This document shows positions 54,811 to 62,733 of a DNA stretch of 64,000 bases, in pieces (positions within the stretch are counted from its first letter, which is position 1; every line of letters begins with the position of its first letter). Under the pieces are notes generated by a model that ran no database searches, was not told the origin of the DNA, and worked only from the letters and a program-made list of their open reading frames with translations. Position numbers and translations under genes: made by a program. The stretch lies in assembly GCF_013391765.2 (NCBI RefSeq), contig NZ_JACBGI020000001.1:248001-312000 (forward strand). The letters run 5' to 3'. Source of the DNA: Thiomicrorhabdus heinhorstiae. GTDB taxonomy: Bacteria > Pseudomonadota > Gammaproteobacteria > Thiomicrospirales > Thiomicrospiraceae.

Positions 54811-55443
54811 ATGAATAAACAGAAACGCCTAGAAATTTTCCAACGCCTGAGCGCAGCGATTCCGGAACCGGAAACCGAGCTGAACTACTCCAATCCGTTC
54901 GAGCTGCTGATTGCCGTCATTCTTTCGGCACAGGCGACCGATAAGGGCGTGAATATCGCCACCGCCAAACTGTTTCCGGTCGCCAATACGCCGGAAGCGA
55001 TCTATGCGCTGGGCGTCGAGGGTTTGAAGGAATACATCAAAACCATCGGCCTGTTTAACACCAAAGCGGAAAACGTTATTAAAACCTGCAAAATGCTGGT
55101 TGAATTGCACGGCTCAAAAGTACCGGATAACCGCAAGGATCTGGAAGCGCTGCCAGGCGTTGGGCGTAAAACCGCCAATGTGGTATTGAATACCGCTTTC
55201 GGCCAGCCGACGATGGCAGTCGACACGCATATTTTCCGCGTTTCCAACCGCACAAAAATCGCCCCCGGAAAGAACGTACTGGAAGTCGAAAAGAAATTAC
55301 TGAAAAACGTGCCGAAAGAGTACCTGATTCCGGCGCACCATTTACTGATTCTGCACGGCCGTTACACCTGTACCGCGCGCAAACCGCGTTGCGGCGCCTG
55401 CTGTATTTACGACCTGTGCGAATACAAAGACAAAACCGAATAA
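54811..55443 (+). CDS. nth: Endonuclease III
   Basis: A DNA glycosylase/AP lyase removing oxidised pyrimidines. The 210-residue protein has the helix-hairpin-helix LPGVGRKTANVVL with the catalytic Lys, the catalytic Asp in VDTHIFRVSNR and the [4Fe-4S] loop C-x6-C-x2-C-x5-C at the C-terminus. Cotranscription with rsx genes is widespread. Confidence 0.97.
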   Translation: MNKQKRLEIFQRLSAAIPEPETELNYSNPFELLIAVILSAQATDKGVNIATAKLFPVANTPEAIYALGVEGLKEYIKTIGLFNTKAENVIKTCKMLVELHGSKVPDNRKDLEALPGVGRKTANVVLNTAFGQPTMAVDTHIFRVSNRTKIAPGKNVLEVEKKLLKNVPKEYLIPAHHLLILHGRYTCTARKPRCGACCIYDLCEYKDKTE

Positions 55444-55447
55444 AGCT

Positions 55448-55882
55448 ATGTTGTATACCTCTGAACGAGACAAACTGCGTCAATTCTATGCCGACTGCTG
55501 GAAGAAAGCGCGTCACGGCCTGCCGATGGAACCGATGGAGCAAATGGTCGCGCGCGTGATTGAAATGCATCCGGAATACCACCGCATGCTGGAAAACGAA
55601 AAACACCTCGGCAACGAATACAAACCGGAAGACGGCGAAACCAATCCGTTTCTGCATATGGGCATGCATCTGGGACTACAGGAGCAGGTCGTTATGGACC
55701 GTCCGGCCGGCATCAAAGCCATTTACCAACAGCTCGGCGAAAAGACGGGCGATGTGATGAAGACCGAACACGCCATGATGGAATGTCTGGCGGAAATGAT
55801 GTGGCAGGCGCAACGCAGCCAATCCGAACCGGATGAAGCCGCCTATCTGCAATGCCTGCAGAATCTGCTGCTGAAATACTAA
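55448..55882 (+). CDS. DUF1841 family protein
   Basis: A 144-residue helical protein with the DUF1841 core: FYADCWKKARHGLPMEPMEQMVARVIEMHPEYH and the NPFLHMGMHLGLQEQV segment. Function unknown. It follows nth by four bases and so is probably the last or next-to-last gene of the rsx-nth transcript. Confidence 0.87.
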   Translation: MLYTSERDKLRQFYADCWKKARHGLPMEPMEQMVARVIEMHPEYHRMLENEKHLGNEYKPEDGETNPFLHMGMHLGLQEQVVMDRPAGIKAIYQQLGEKTGDVMKTEHAMMECLAEMMWQAQRSQSEPDEAAYLQCLQNLLLKY

Positions 55883-55909
55883 CTACTTCACGAATCGGAC
55901 ATCACGCAT

Positions 55910-56425
55910 TTGGACTTTCGGCAACACACCCCCTACCGTTTAAATCCAGATGCGCCAGAGCCGCAAACCTATTTACTGAATCTCTATACCGACGGTGCCT
56001 ACTTCAAACAACACCGGCTTGGCGGCTGGGGCATCGCCATCTACGATCATCAGGGTCAACTTCTCGAAACTCTCTCAGGCGTGCAAATTTCCGAATCCAG
56101 TCTGGAAATGGAACTTATTGCAGCGATTAAAGCCCTGCAATGGGTTCAACAAAACCACCCGAACTCATCACCCACCCTCTACACCGATGCACAAATCCTG
56201 CTTGAAGGACTCTTCGACAAATACCCGCAATGGCAAGAATCCAATTGGCACTCCCCCAACGGCAACCCTGTCGTTTTCACCGAACTCTGGCAACAACTCC
56301 ATCAACTCACCGAAAACCTCAACCCTGACATCTACTGGATCAAAGGCCATACCAACAGTCACCAAAACCAACTCGCCGATCAACTCGCCCGCCAATCGAT
56401 TCTAAAAAAACCGTACTCAGATTAG
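55910..56425 (+). CDS. Ribonuclease HI family protein
   Basis: A 171-residue RNase HI-fold protein that would cleave RNA in RNA:DNA hybrids. All acidic residues are present: D28 (LYTDGA), E68 (LEMELIAAI), D93 (LYTDAQ) and the C-terminal Asp in SHQNQLADQLAR. About 20 residues precede the first strand. TTG 55910 is the only start that retains the whole domain; no ATG is available before D28. The sequence diverges from E. coli RnhA, so I leave the symbol empty. It marks the left chromosomal border of the cassette insert. Confidence 0.85.
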   Translation: MDFRQHTPYRLNPDAPEPQTYLLNLYTDGAYFKQHRLGGWGIAIYDHQGQLLETLSGVQISESSLEMELIAAIKALQWVQQNHPNSSPTLYTDAQILLEGLFDKYPQWQESNWHSPNGNPVVFTELWQQLHQLTENLNPDIYWIKGHTNSHQNQLADQLARQSILKKPYSD

Positions 56426-56708
56426 AGAAATATCCATTTTCTACTAGCTAATTCCCACCTGTTTCATTAGTATAAATATCAATAAAACTGATAACGCACT
56501 TTATCTGAATTTAGTGAAATCTATTTATGCCACCTAAACATTAGATAAATTAACGCAAGCGTTTGAAAATAAATAATTTATAAAGATTAACGCAACCTAA
56601 ATCACTATACAAAACGGCGGTTTTATACATTGTTGAAATACGCAATAAATAGGTATTTAGGATGTCTAATAATAGTTAGGGCGTCAGGAACGTGAGGAGC
56701 ATTCTTTA
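56426..56708. other. AT-rich border region before the cassette genes
   Basis: About 280 very AT-rich bases with no coding frame. A possible -35 TTGAAA at 56633-56638 has only a weak -10 downstream. The sequence AATAGTTAGGGCG at 56671-56683 contains a GTTRRRY-like core (GTTAGGG, 56675-56681), as at attI or attC junctions of integrons. No integrase gene lies here. Confidence 0.5.
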
Positions 56709-57998
56709 GTGAATACTTGTATGACAGTCACCTGCGACACTTGTGAACAGGATATTGACTGCCGCATTGGATATTCAAATCGTCGATTGCAACCGTTAGC
56801 GTTTTCCTGTCCTCATTGTGATTCACAGATCGGAATTACACTCGACACCTCAAATGCGCCAAGCTCCAAATTCTCATTTGATGGATGCAAGCCAGCTGAT
56901 GCTCAACCCTCTGGGGCATTTGATGGGCGCAATCCATTCATAGATTTACATCTCGATTTTCCTGTTCGCTCTGGCGGGTATCAAATAGGTCATACCCCAT
57001 TCATGATGGCGATGGAAGACATCACTGTTGCTTCTGGAGGAAATAGTAAAAAAGCACATTCGATGCTCCAATTCCTCAATGTTCATCTCAATGCTCTCAA
57101 TGAAATGACTGAGAAGGCCGGAGAAATCAAAAGGCTTATAAATCTTTACAACGGAAAAAATAAGCAGTTATTTCAGCAGCGAGCAGCATCATTTCTGGGT
57201 AAGCAAGAAGAAAAATCGCTATTGCCACAGGATATAAATGCAACTCTATATTCAGTGGTTTCTATTGCATTTTTTCCGTTCACAGTGTTCGCACATAGCA
57301 AAGAAATCTCAGAAAAGATGCCGCAACTAATGGGAAGCATTGATCGTGAGAAATTGGGAGAATTTATCGATCACCTCGATGCGTCAGGGTTCCTGAGCAC
57401 TCTTCAGCGAGACTGTCTCAGCATATATCCAAGAATTTATGACGCTGAGCTTCCTTTGCGGCCTGCTTTGTTTCTAGATCTTACTGGCAATACAGAAGCT
57501 GAAAAGACTGCGACGCGTGTTTCGGTACAAGATTTTTCACGGATTAAAGACTTATATAAAGATATTGTTGAAATTCTGAGTCGGCAGCTAGTATTGGTTG
57601 CGGGATTTAATAATCTTCTGATTCGAGGAGATGCAAATAGCTTTAAATTAATTGATGGTGGCGCATTGAGTGATTTAAAGAAATTCTCCGGAAAGCCCCT
57701 TTCCGAAAAGTTTAAATACCTGGATGACTCTTGGTACAACATCGATCCAGATGCGTTTAACTTAGGTTTGCGAAATGCAATTGCTCACAACAACATTCAT
57801 TATAACGGAAGCAGTCAAATTATCACATACAGCCCTAGTGGCGGGCGGCTTGAAGCTAGCTCGAACGAAACTATGACTTTTCTGGTATTTGTTAGATTAT
57901 TGCTTATCGCATTCAGAGAAATGCACAGTCTTCACCACGTAATAAAAAGCGTATTTTTTTATAAATATCTCATCCATGAAAAATCGAAAGAAAAATAA
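56709..57998 (+). CDS. Zinc-ribbon protein with C-terminal HEPN-type R-x4-H motif (unknown function)
   Basis: I do not recognise a named family. The 429-residue protein has an N-terminal zinc-ribbon pattern (C9-x2-C12 and C34-x2-C37), a long helical middle part, and near the end LRNAIAHNN, i.e. R355-N-x3-H360. This R-x4-H motif with Asn after Arg is the active-site signature of HEPN ribonucleases found in toxins and antiviral proteins; surrounding helices fit. GTG 56709 is chosen because AGGAG lies nine bases upstream; ATG 56721 is possible. It overlaps the next gene by 23 bases and lies in a putative gene cassette. RNase function is inference. Confidence 0.7.
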   Translation: MNTCMTVTCDTCEQDIDCRIGYSNRRLQPLAFSCPHCDSQIGITLDTSNAPSSKFSFDGCKPADAQPSGAFDGRNPFIDLHLDFPVRSGGYQIGHTPFMMAMEDITVASGGNSKKAHSMLQFLNVHLNALNEMTEKAGEIKRLINLYNGKNKQLFQQRAASFLGKQEEKSLLPQDINATLYSVVSIAFFPFTVFAHSKEISEKMPQLMGSIDREKLGEFIDHLDASGFLSTLQRDCLSIYPRIYDAELPLRPALFLDLTGNTEAEKTATRVSVQDFSRIKDLYKDIVEILSRQLVLVAGFNNLLIRGDANSFKLIDGGALSDLKKFSGKPLSEKFKYLDDSWYNIDPDAFNLGLRNAIAHNNIHYNGSSQIITYSPSGGRLEASSNETMTFLVFVRLLLIAFREMHSLHHVIKSVFFYKYLIHEKSKEK

Positions 57999-58629
57999 TG
58001 CCCTACCAATCACATTACCAGATTACTACCGGGCATTTCAGATAATGCATGGGATTCTTTTAAACGAAGATTCAACGCCCCATAAAGCATGCTTGTTCTT
58101 TGCAAATGCTGGAGCAGAAATTTTAAGTAAGCACTTTAAGCTGCAAGCCGAACCAATAGCAGGAGCAGCTTTCTACTTTCTCCACGATGAAACCGCCTCA
58201 GTTCTCTCATTTGCTGATTTGACAGAAGATTATGTTTCTTCAAACAATCAAGCATTCCACGCATGGGTGCAATGCGGGGATTGGATTATTGATTTTATGG
58301 CTCCACTTTTTCCTGAGGCATTAAAAGATACAGGGGTGAACATAAGCATTCCTCGAAAAATGTTTCAGAAAAATCTATCCAGTATGGCCGACTCATTAGA
58401 TGTGCTTAATAAATCAGGAGATTTTTTATTATCTCCAAACACAGAATTAACTAAACACTTACAAAGAGGTCTGGCAGAGAAGCTGGCAAATGCTGATCTT
58501 GTTGACATAGCCTCAAGATGGTTTGTTAAAACCCCAAAGAAGATACTTAAGGAAATACCTATATCTGACGGCAAGGGTAAACTAACAGAGGCAAAACTTA
58601 GTAGTATTACCATTCAGGGTGCTTGGTAA
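57976..58629 (+). CDS. DUF2026-like protein with Cys-His-Asp triad (papain-like fold suspected)
   Basis: A 217-residue protein that resembles DUF2026 proteins (PITLPDYYRAFQIMHGILLN; HKACLFFANAGAEIL; AFHAWVQCGDWIIDFMAPLF). C39 at the start of a helix, H95 in FHAW and D106 in WIIDF have the order and spacing of the catalytic triad in transglutaminase/papain-like enzymes; that is my inference. The start at 57976 overlaps the upstream gene by 23 bases in another frame and has no clear ribosome binding site, so translation is probably coupled. The attC-like site begins eight bases after its stop. Confidence 0.72.
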   Translation: MKNRKKNNALPITLPDYYRAFQIMHGILLNEDSTPHKACLFFANAGAEILSKHFKLQAEPIAGAAFYFLHDETASVLSFADLTEDYVSSNNQAFHAWVQCGDWIIDFMAPLFPEALKDTGVNISIPRKMFQKNLSSMADSLDVLNKSGDFLLSPNTELTKHLQRGLAEKLANADLVDIASRWFVKTPKKILKEIPISDGKGKLTEAKLSSITIQGAW

Positions 58630-58636
58630 TACCTAC

Positions 58637-58708
58637 GCATAACAAGGCGCTCGTTCGGACACAAACTACGCTGTGCTTCGTTTGCGCCGCACAGCTTTAA
58701 CGTTATGT
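58637..58708 (+). repeat. attC-like recombination site 1
   Basis: R'' GCATAAC (58637-58643) and R' GTTATGT (58702-58708) are near-complementary 7-base cores bounding a 72-base imperfectly palindromic segment. Inside, GGCGC/GCGCC and CTGTGC/GCACAG can pair. This is the layout of an integron attC site; the recombination point would be between G 58702 and T 58703. Confidence 0.75.
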
Positions 58709-59832
58709 GTTGTAAATGAACAAATCAAAAAGGAAACTAAATGTTAAAGATTTTTATCGATGAATCTGGTTCATTTGCTACTGCCGAGCACCAAGGTTCT
58801 TGGAGTCTGACATCAGCCATTGTTTTACCTGCTCCAGATAAAAGGAAATGTATAGAAGCATTGAAAGAACTTAAAATTGAAAATAAATTTAGACACAATG
58901 ATGAAGTTAAATTAAAAAACGTATCAGAAGATAGCTATTTGAGTTTTCTTCATAAACTTGGGAATACTAACTGTACTCTATATTCTGTAGCGACAGATGC
59001 AGGTACTCAGACCGTTGAAGATATCGAAGCTCACCGAGATCGACAAGCCGATAAAATTGAAGAACATAAAGATAAAATGCAACACGAAGAAATGACTAAG
59101 CAACTTGAGAATCAAGCAAATCAAGTTAGAAAGCTTGCCCCACAACTTTATCTTCAACTTATCTGCCAGACAACGTTAATGTCTGATGTAGTGAGAAAAA
59201 GCATATTGTTCTATGTTCAAAGGTGTCCTAAACAGATAAATGCTTTTCAGTGGAAAATTGACAAAAAAACTGCTGGCAGGATATCTAAATATGAACAATC
59301 ATTTCGTTCATTAGTCCTCCCATTTCTTCAATCTGAATCACTCAGAAATCCGGACGTTCATGTCACTGATTTTGATTACAGCGCGATGAACGATTTTTTT
59401 TACACAGAAGATAATAAACCTCAATACTTGGAGAAAGATTACGGTATCAAAACCAGTCCAGAGGGTGGATTAAATATTGGTAAAATTGTTTTGAATGATT
59501 TTGAATTTGTAGACTCCAAGATTGAAGAAGGTATTCAAATAATAGACCTGTTAGTATCCGGAATCAGGCGAACACTACGTGGAGACTGGGAGACTAAGAG
59601 TCAAGTTATATCTGAAGCTTTAGGAAGCTTAATGGTGCAAGCAATAGATAATAAATTCCCGATACACTTCATTACGACATCAGAAGAACAGCAATCACTA
59701 AGTCCAAATGCCATAAAAGCTTCAAAAGCTTTTAAAGACCATCAAAAACCAATGCTTACATGATAAGAACACATAACAATTCACTCAACTCAACTCGACC
59801 GTGCTATGCGCGCGGCCGGTTAAGTTTAGTCG
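58703..59832 (+). mobile_element. Putative integron gene cassette 2 (DUF3800)
   Basis: Segment of 1130 bases between the recombination points of two attC-like sites, holding one gene in the cassette-typical direction with little non-coding sequence. The size, layout and AT-rich composition are those of a gene cassette. Confidence 0.72.
58741..59763 (+). CDS. DUF3800 domain-containing protein
   Basis: A 340-residue protein beginning MLKIFIDESGSF, the DUF3800 signature (Asp7 in the first strand of an RNase H-like fold). Near the C-terminus is GIQIIDLLVSGIRR, equivalent to the usual second Asp motif (QxADlxaG). A charged, probably coiled-coil insertion rich in Lys, Glu and Gln spans about residues 95-135. 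AAAAAGGA precedes the ATG. DUF3800 genes are common in phages, cassettes and defence regions; the activity is not established and nuclease function is only suggested by fold. It is the sole gene of cassette 2. Confidence 0.85.
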   Translation: MLKIFIDESGSFATAEHQGSWSLTSAIVLPAPDKRKCIEALKELKIENKFRHNDEVKLKNVSEDSYLSFLHKLGNTNCTLYSVATDAGTQTVEDIEAHRDRQADKIEEHKDKMQHEEMTKQLENQANQVRKLAPQLYLQLICQTTLMSDVVRKSILFYVQRCPKQINAFQWKIDKKTAGRISKYEQSFRSLVLPFLQSESLRNPDVHVTDFDYSAMNDFFYTEDNKPQYLEKDYGIKTSPEGGLNIGKIVLNDFEFVDSKIEEGIQIIDLLVSGIRRTLRGDWETKSQVISEALGSLMVQAIDNKFPIHFITTSEEQQSLSPNAIKASKAFKDHQKPMLT

Positions 59833-59838
59833 TTAGAC
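59771..59838 (+). repeat. attC-like recombination site 2
   Basis: R'' ACATAAC (59771-59777) and R' GTTAGAC (59832-59838) bound 68 bases. The arms CACTCAACTCAACTCGACCG and CGGCCGGTTAAGTTTAGTC are complementary with scattered mismatches, as expected for L'' and L' boxes with unpaired bases. A strong attC match. It ends only ten bases before the eda stop codon. Confidence 0.82.
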
Positions 59839-59848
59839 TTTTAAGAAC

Positions 59849-60472
59849 TTAATCAATCGCTTCCAATGCGGTTTTGCAGAGGCTGGTGATATTAGAAAAA
59901 TCACCTTCTGCAACGCTGGTTTTCGGGACGATCCAGCTGCCGCCGACACATAGAACATTCGGTAGTGCCAGGAAGTCGTTCATATTGGCTAGGCTGACCC
60001 CGCCTGTCGGGCAAAACTTCATTGACCCGAATGGGCCGGCAAAGCCTTTTAACAGTTCAATACCGCCGACCGCCGTGGCCGGAAAGAGTTTGCAGCCTTC
60101 AATACCGTATTCCATTGCCAGCATGACTTCGCTGGCAGTCGCAACACCCGGAATAAATGGGATACCTTCTTCTTTGGCACAATCCAGCAGTCCGGTACTG
60201 ATACCCGGACTGAAGCTGAAGTTGCCGCCTAGATCTCTAACCTTAAGCATCTGCTCGGCATTCACAACCGTACCGGCTCCAACATTCATTTCCGGCAGTT
60301 CTTTGGCGATGGCTTCAATACTGGCAAGCGCCGCATCACTGCGCAGGGTGATTTCCATGACGGCAATCCCCCCTTCCAGTAACGCTTCCGCTAGCGGCAA
60401 AGCGTCTTTGGGGTCTTCCAGCACCACCACGGGAACGATTGGGGAAATGCCTAAAATTTCAGTCGCCTTCAT
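59849..60472 (-). CDS. eda: 2-dehydro-3-deoxy-phosphogluconate (KDPG) aldolase
   Basis: Splits KDPG into pyruvate and glyceraldehyde-3-phosphate, the last step of the Entner-Doudoroff pathway. The 207-residue protein has the catalytic Glu in GGIAVMEITLRSD (near 45), VGAGTVVNAEQM and the Schiff-base Lys in GCKLFPA near 131. The ATG overlaps the edd stop (ATGA), giving a two-gene operon. Its stop lies beside the cassette insert. Confidence 0.96.
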   Translation of the reverse strand: MKATEILGISPIVPVVVLEDPKDALPLAEALLEGGIAVMEITLRSDAALASIEAIAKELPEMNVGAGTVVNAEQMLKVRDLGGNFSFSPGISTGLLDCAKEEGIPFIPGVATASEVMLAMEYGIEGCKLFPATAVGGIELLKGFAGPFGSMKFCPTGGVSLANMNDFLALPNVLCVGGSWIVPKTSVAEGDFSNITSLCKTALEAID

Positions 60473-62298
60473 GCTTGTTCTTCTCCTATAGAATCAAATA
60501 TCGATGCCCCCATTTCGGCACTGCCGACAAAGTGGCGCATCATCGCAAACAATTCACGTCCGGTTCCCCATCGATCATGTGACAAATCTGGATGAGCCTC
60601 CTCTCGGGCCGCCAGTTCTTCCGCAGACACTTTCAGTTCCAGTGTTTTGGCTTCGACATCCAGCACAACAATATCACCGTTTTGAACCTTGGACAGCATA
60701 CCGCCATCCAGCGCTTCCGGTGTAACGTGAATTGCCGACGGCACTTTACCTGAAGCACCGGACATGCGTCCGTCCGTGACGACAGCAACCTTAAAACCTT
60801 TATCCTGCAAAGCGCCCAATGGCGCCATCAGGCCGTGCAGTTCCGGCATACCGTTGGCTTTTGGCCCCTGATAACGGACAATCGCAATAAAATCTTTATC
60901 CAGTTCGTGTGCCTTAAACGCGGCCTGCAATTCTTCTTGTGATTCAAACACCACAGCCGGTGCTTCAATACATAATTGTGTCGGTTTCAGTGCCGAGGTT
61001 TTGATGACAGAACGCCCCAGGTTACCGCCCAGCATGGTCAGGCCGCCGTGGTGGTCGAACGGCTCGTCGACCGTTGAAACGATCTCCGGGTCACGCGGTT
61101 TGTCCGGCGCGGGTGTCCAGGTCAGCCTGTCGTCGACAAGGGAAGCTTCGGTGGCGTAAGGCGCCAGACCTTTACCGACAATGGTATTCACATCTTCATG
61201 CAAAATACCGGCATCCAGCAATTGGCTGATAACATACCCCATGCCGCCGGCATCGTGGAATTGGTTTACATCGGCACTGCCATTTGGATATAGACGGGTA
61301 ATCAGCGGAACGATGGAAGAAATATCGTCAAAGTCTTCCCAGTTGATGTGAATACCGGCCGCCTTGGCCATCGCGATCAGGTGCATGGTATGGTTGGTCG
61401 AACCACCGGTTGCCATCAGACCGACCAAGGCATTGACGATACTTTTTTCATCAATCATACGGCCGACCGGCATGAAATTCTCGCCGAGTTGCGTCAGTTT
61501 GACGATTTGCTGTGCGGAGCTGACGGTAATCGCTTCACGCAACGGAGTATCCGGATTCACAAAAGTCCCGCCCGGAAGATGCAGCCCCATCACATCCATC
61601 ATCATCTGGTTTGAGTTGGCCGTGCCATAGAAGGTACAGGTTCCGCTACTGTGATAACAGGCCGATTCACTTTGCAATAGGACGTCTACCCCGACATTAC
61701 CGAGTGCGAACTCTTGGCGCACCTTGCCTTTTTGCGCATTACTGATGCCGGAACGCATCGGCCCGGCAGGGATAAAGACGGCGGGAAGATGACCGAAAGT
61801 CAAAGCGCCGATCACCAATCCGGGAACGATCTTGTCGCAAACCCCTAAATAGATCGCGCCTTCGTATACGTTATGCGAGAGGCCGACGGCCGTCGACATC
61901 GCAATGGTGTCGCGACTGAACAGACTGAGTTCCATCCCCGGCTGCGACTGAGTCACCCCGTCGCACATCGCCGGTACGCCACTGGCAACCTGACAGGTCG
62001 CGCCGACTTCGCGCAACGCCGCCTTGATTTTAAGCGGAAAATCCGCAAAGGGTTGATGCGCGGAAAGCATGTCGTTGTAGGCGGTAATAATGCCGATGTT
62101 CGGTGCCTTCATGCCCGACATAATCGCTTTATCTTCAGCGGATTCGGCCGCCATGACATGAGCGAGGTTACTGCACCCCAGTGCCGCACGATGCACTTTC
62201 TTTTTTTCCGCTTCAGCGATCCGTTCCAGATAAATTTCCCGCGTCTTGCGTGAACGCTCGATAATACGCTCGGTAACTTCTAAGATCCCTTTATTCAT
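60469..62298 (-). CDS. edd: 6-phosphogluconate dehydratase
   Basis: Fe-S dehydratase that converts 6-phosphogluconate to KDPG. The 609-residue protein matches the IlvD/Edd family in full: [58 protein letters not shown] and [22 protein letters not shown]. Cys residues for the cluster are present. GTGGAG lies five bases before the ATG. First gene of edd-eda; the promoter should be in the AT-rich 62299-62733 region. Confidence 0.96.
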   Translation of the reverse strand: MNKGILEVTERIIERSRKTREIYLERIAEAEKKKVHRAALGCSNLAHVMAAESAEDKAIMSGMKAPNIGIITAYNDMLSAHQPFADFPLKIKAALREVGATCQVASGVPAMCDGVTQSQPGMELSLFSRDTIAMSTAVGLSHNVYEGAIYLGVCDKIVPGLVIGALTFGHLPAVFIPAGPMRSGISNAQKGKVRQEFALGNVGVDVLLQSESACYHSSGTCTFYGTANSNQMMMDVMGLHLPGGTFVNPDTPLREAITVSSAQQIVKLTQLGENFMPVGRMIDEKSIVNALVGLMATGGSTNHTMHLIAMAKAAGIHINWEDFDDISSIVPLITRLYPNGSADVNQFHDAGGMGYVISQLLDAGILHEDVNTIVGKGLAPYATEASLVDDRLTWTPAPDKPRDPEIVSTVDEPFDHHGGLTMLGGNLGRSVIKTSALKPTQLCIEAPAVVFESQEELQAAFKAHELDKDFIAIVRYQGPKANGMPELHGLMAPLGALQDKGFKVAVVTDGRMSGASGKVPSAIHVTPEALDGGMLSKVQNGDIVVLDVEAKTLELKVSAEELAAREEAHPDLSHDRWGTGRELFAMMRHFVGSAEMGASIFDSIGEEQA

Positions 62299-62733
62299 CG
62301 CGACTCCACTTCTAATTCATATTTATTATTGCAAGTCTGGCAAGCACTAAACCAGTTTAAAGCATGATACAGACCAATGTTAAAAGCTGCTCCATTGCCG
62401 GCTTTAAGGCCAAAATCCGGGATATTTACTCCTCGAACCGGGCCAAGAAAGGCAAGCAAATCCCCATCCAAGCCGTAGCCGACTACTCGAACTAGTGCAT
62501 AACGCACCATAAGAGTCCATACTATTACTGATTCCAAAACAGAACAATGTTACATCAGAAATCGCTAAAACCTTTTATTATTACCAATGAGCGTAACCAG
62601 AAGAAAAAATCGCACTATCAGTAGGCTACAGAAAATGAAATAATAGGCCGAACCTTTTCACTTCTACCAACTTCACTAACCCATTGAATATAAGTCATTT
62701 TTGAATATCGCTTAATCCAAAACGAGGATTGCT
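62299..62733. other. Divergent intergenic region between edd and the lipoprotein gene
   Basis: About 435 bases. A minus-strand frame (62295-62537) overlaps the edd start by four bases but shows no family features, so I do not call it. GAGGA stands before the plus-strand gene at 62734. No clear operator, promoter match or RNA gene was found. Confidence 0.5.

Larger units (their letters stand above)
56676..58702 (+). mobile_element. Putative integron gene cassette 1 (HEPN-type and DUF2026-like genes)
   Basis: Segment from the GTTAGGG core to the recombination point of the first attC-like site. It is AT-rich compared with its flanks and carries two overlapping genes in the same direction, both reading toward the attC as is usual in cassettes. 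A two-gene cassette of about 2 kb is larger than most. The left boundary rests only on the short core motif. Confidence 0.6.

Noticed and set aside
62295..62537. 80-residue minus-strand frame overlapping the edd start by four bases (ATGA)
   Set aside because: No family features, odd composition, no ribosome binding site; the overlap is probably chance.
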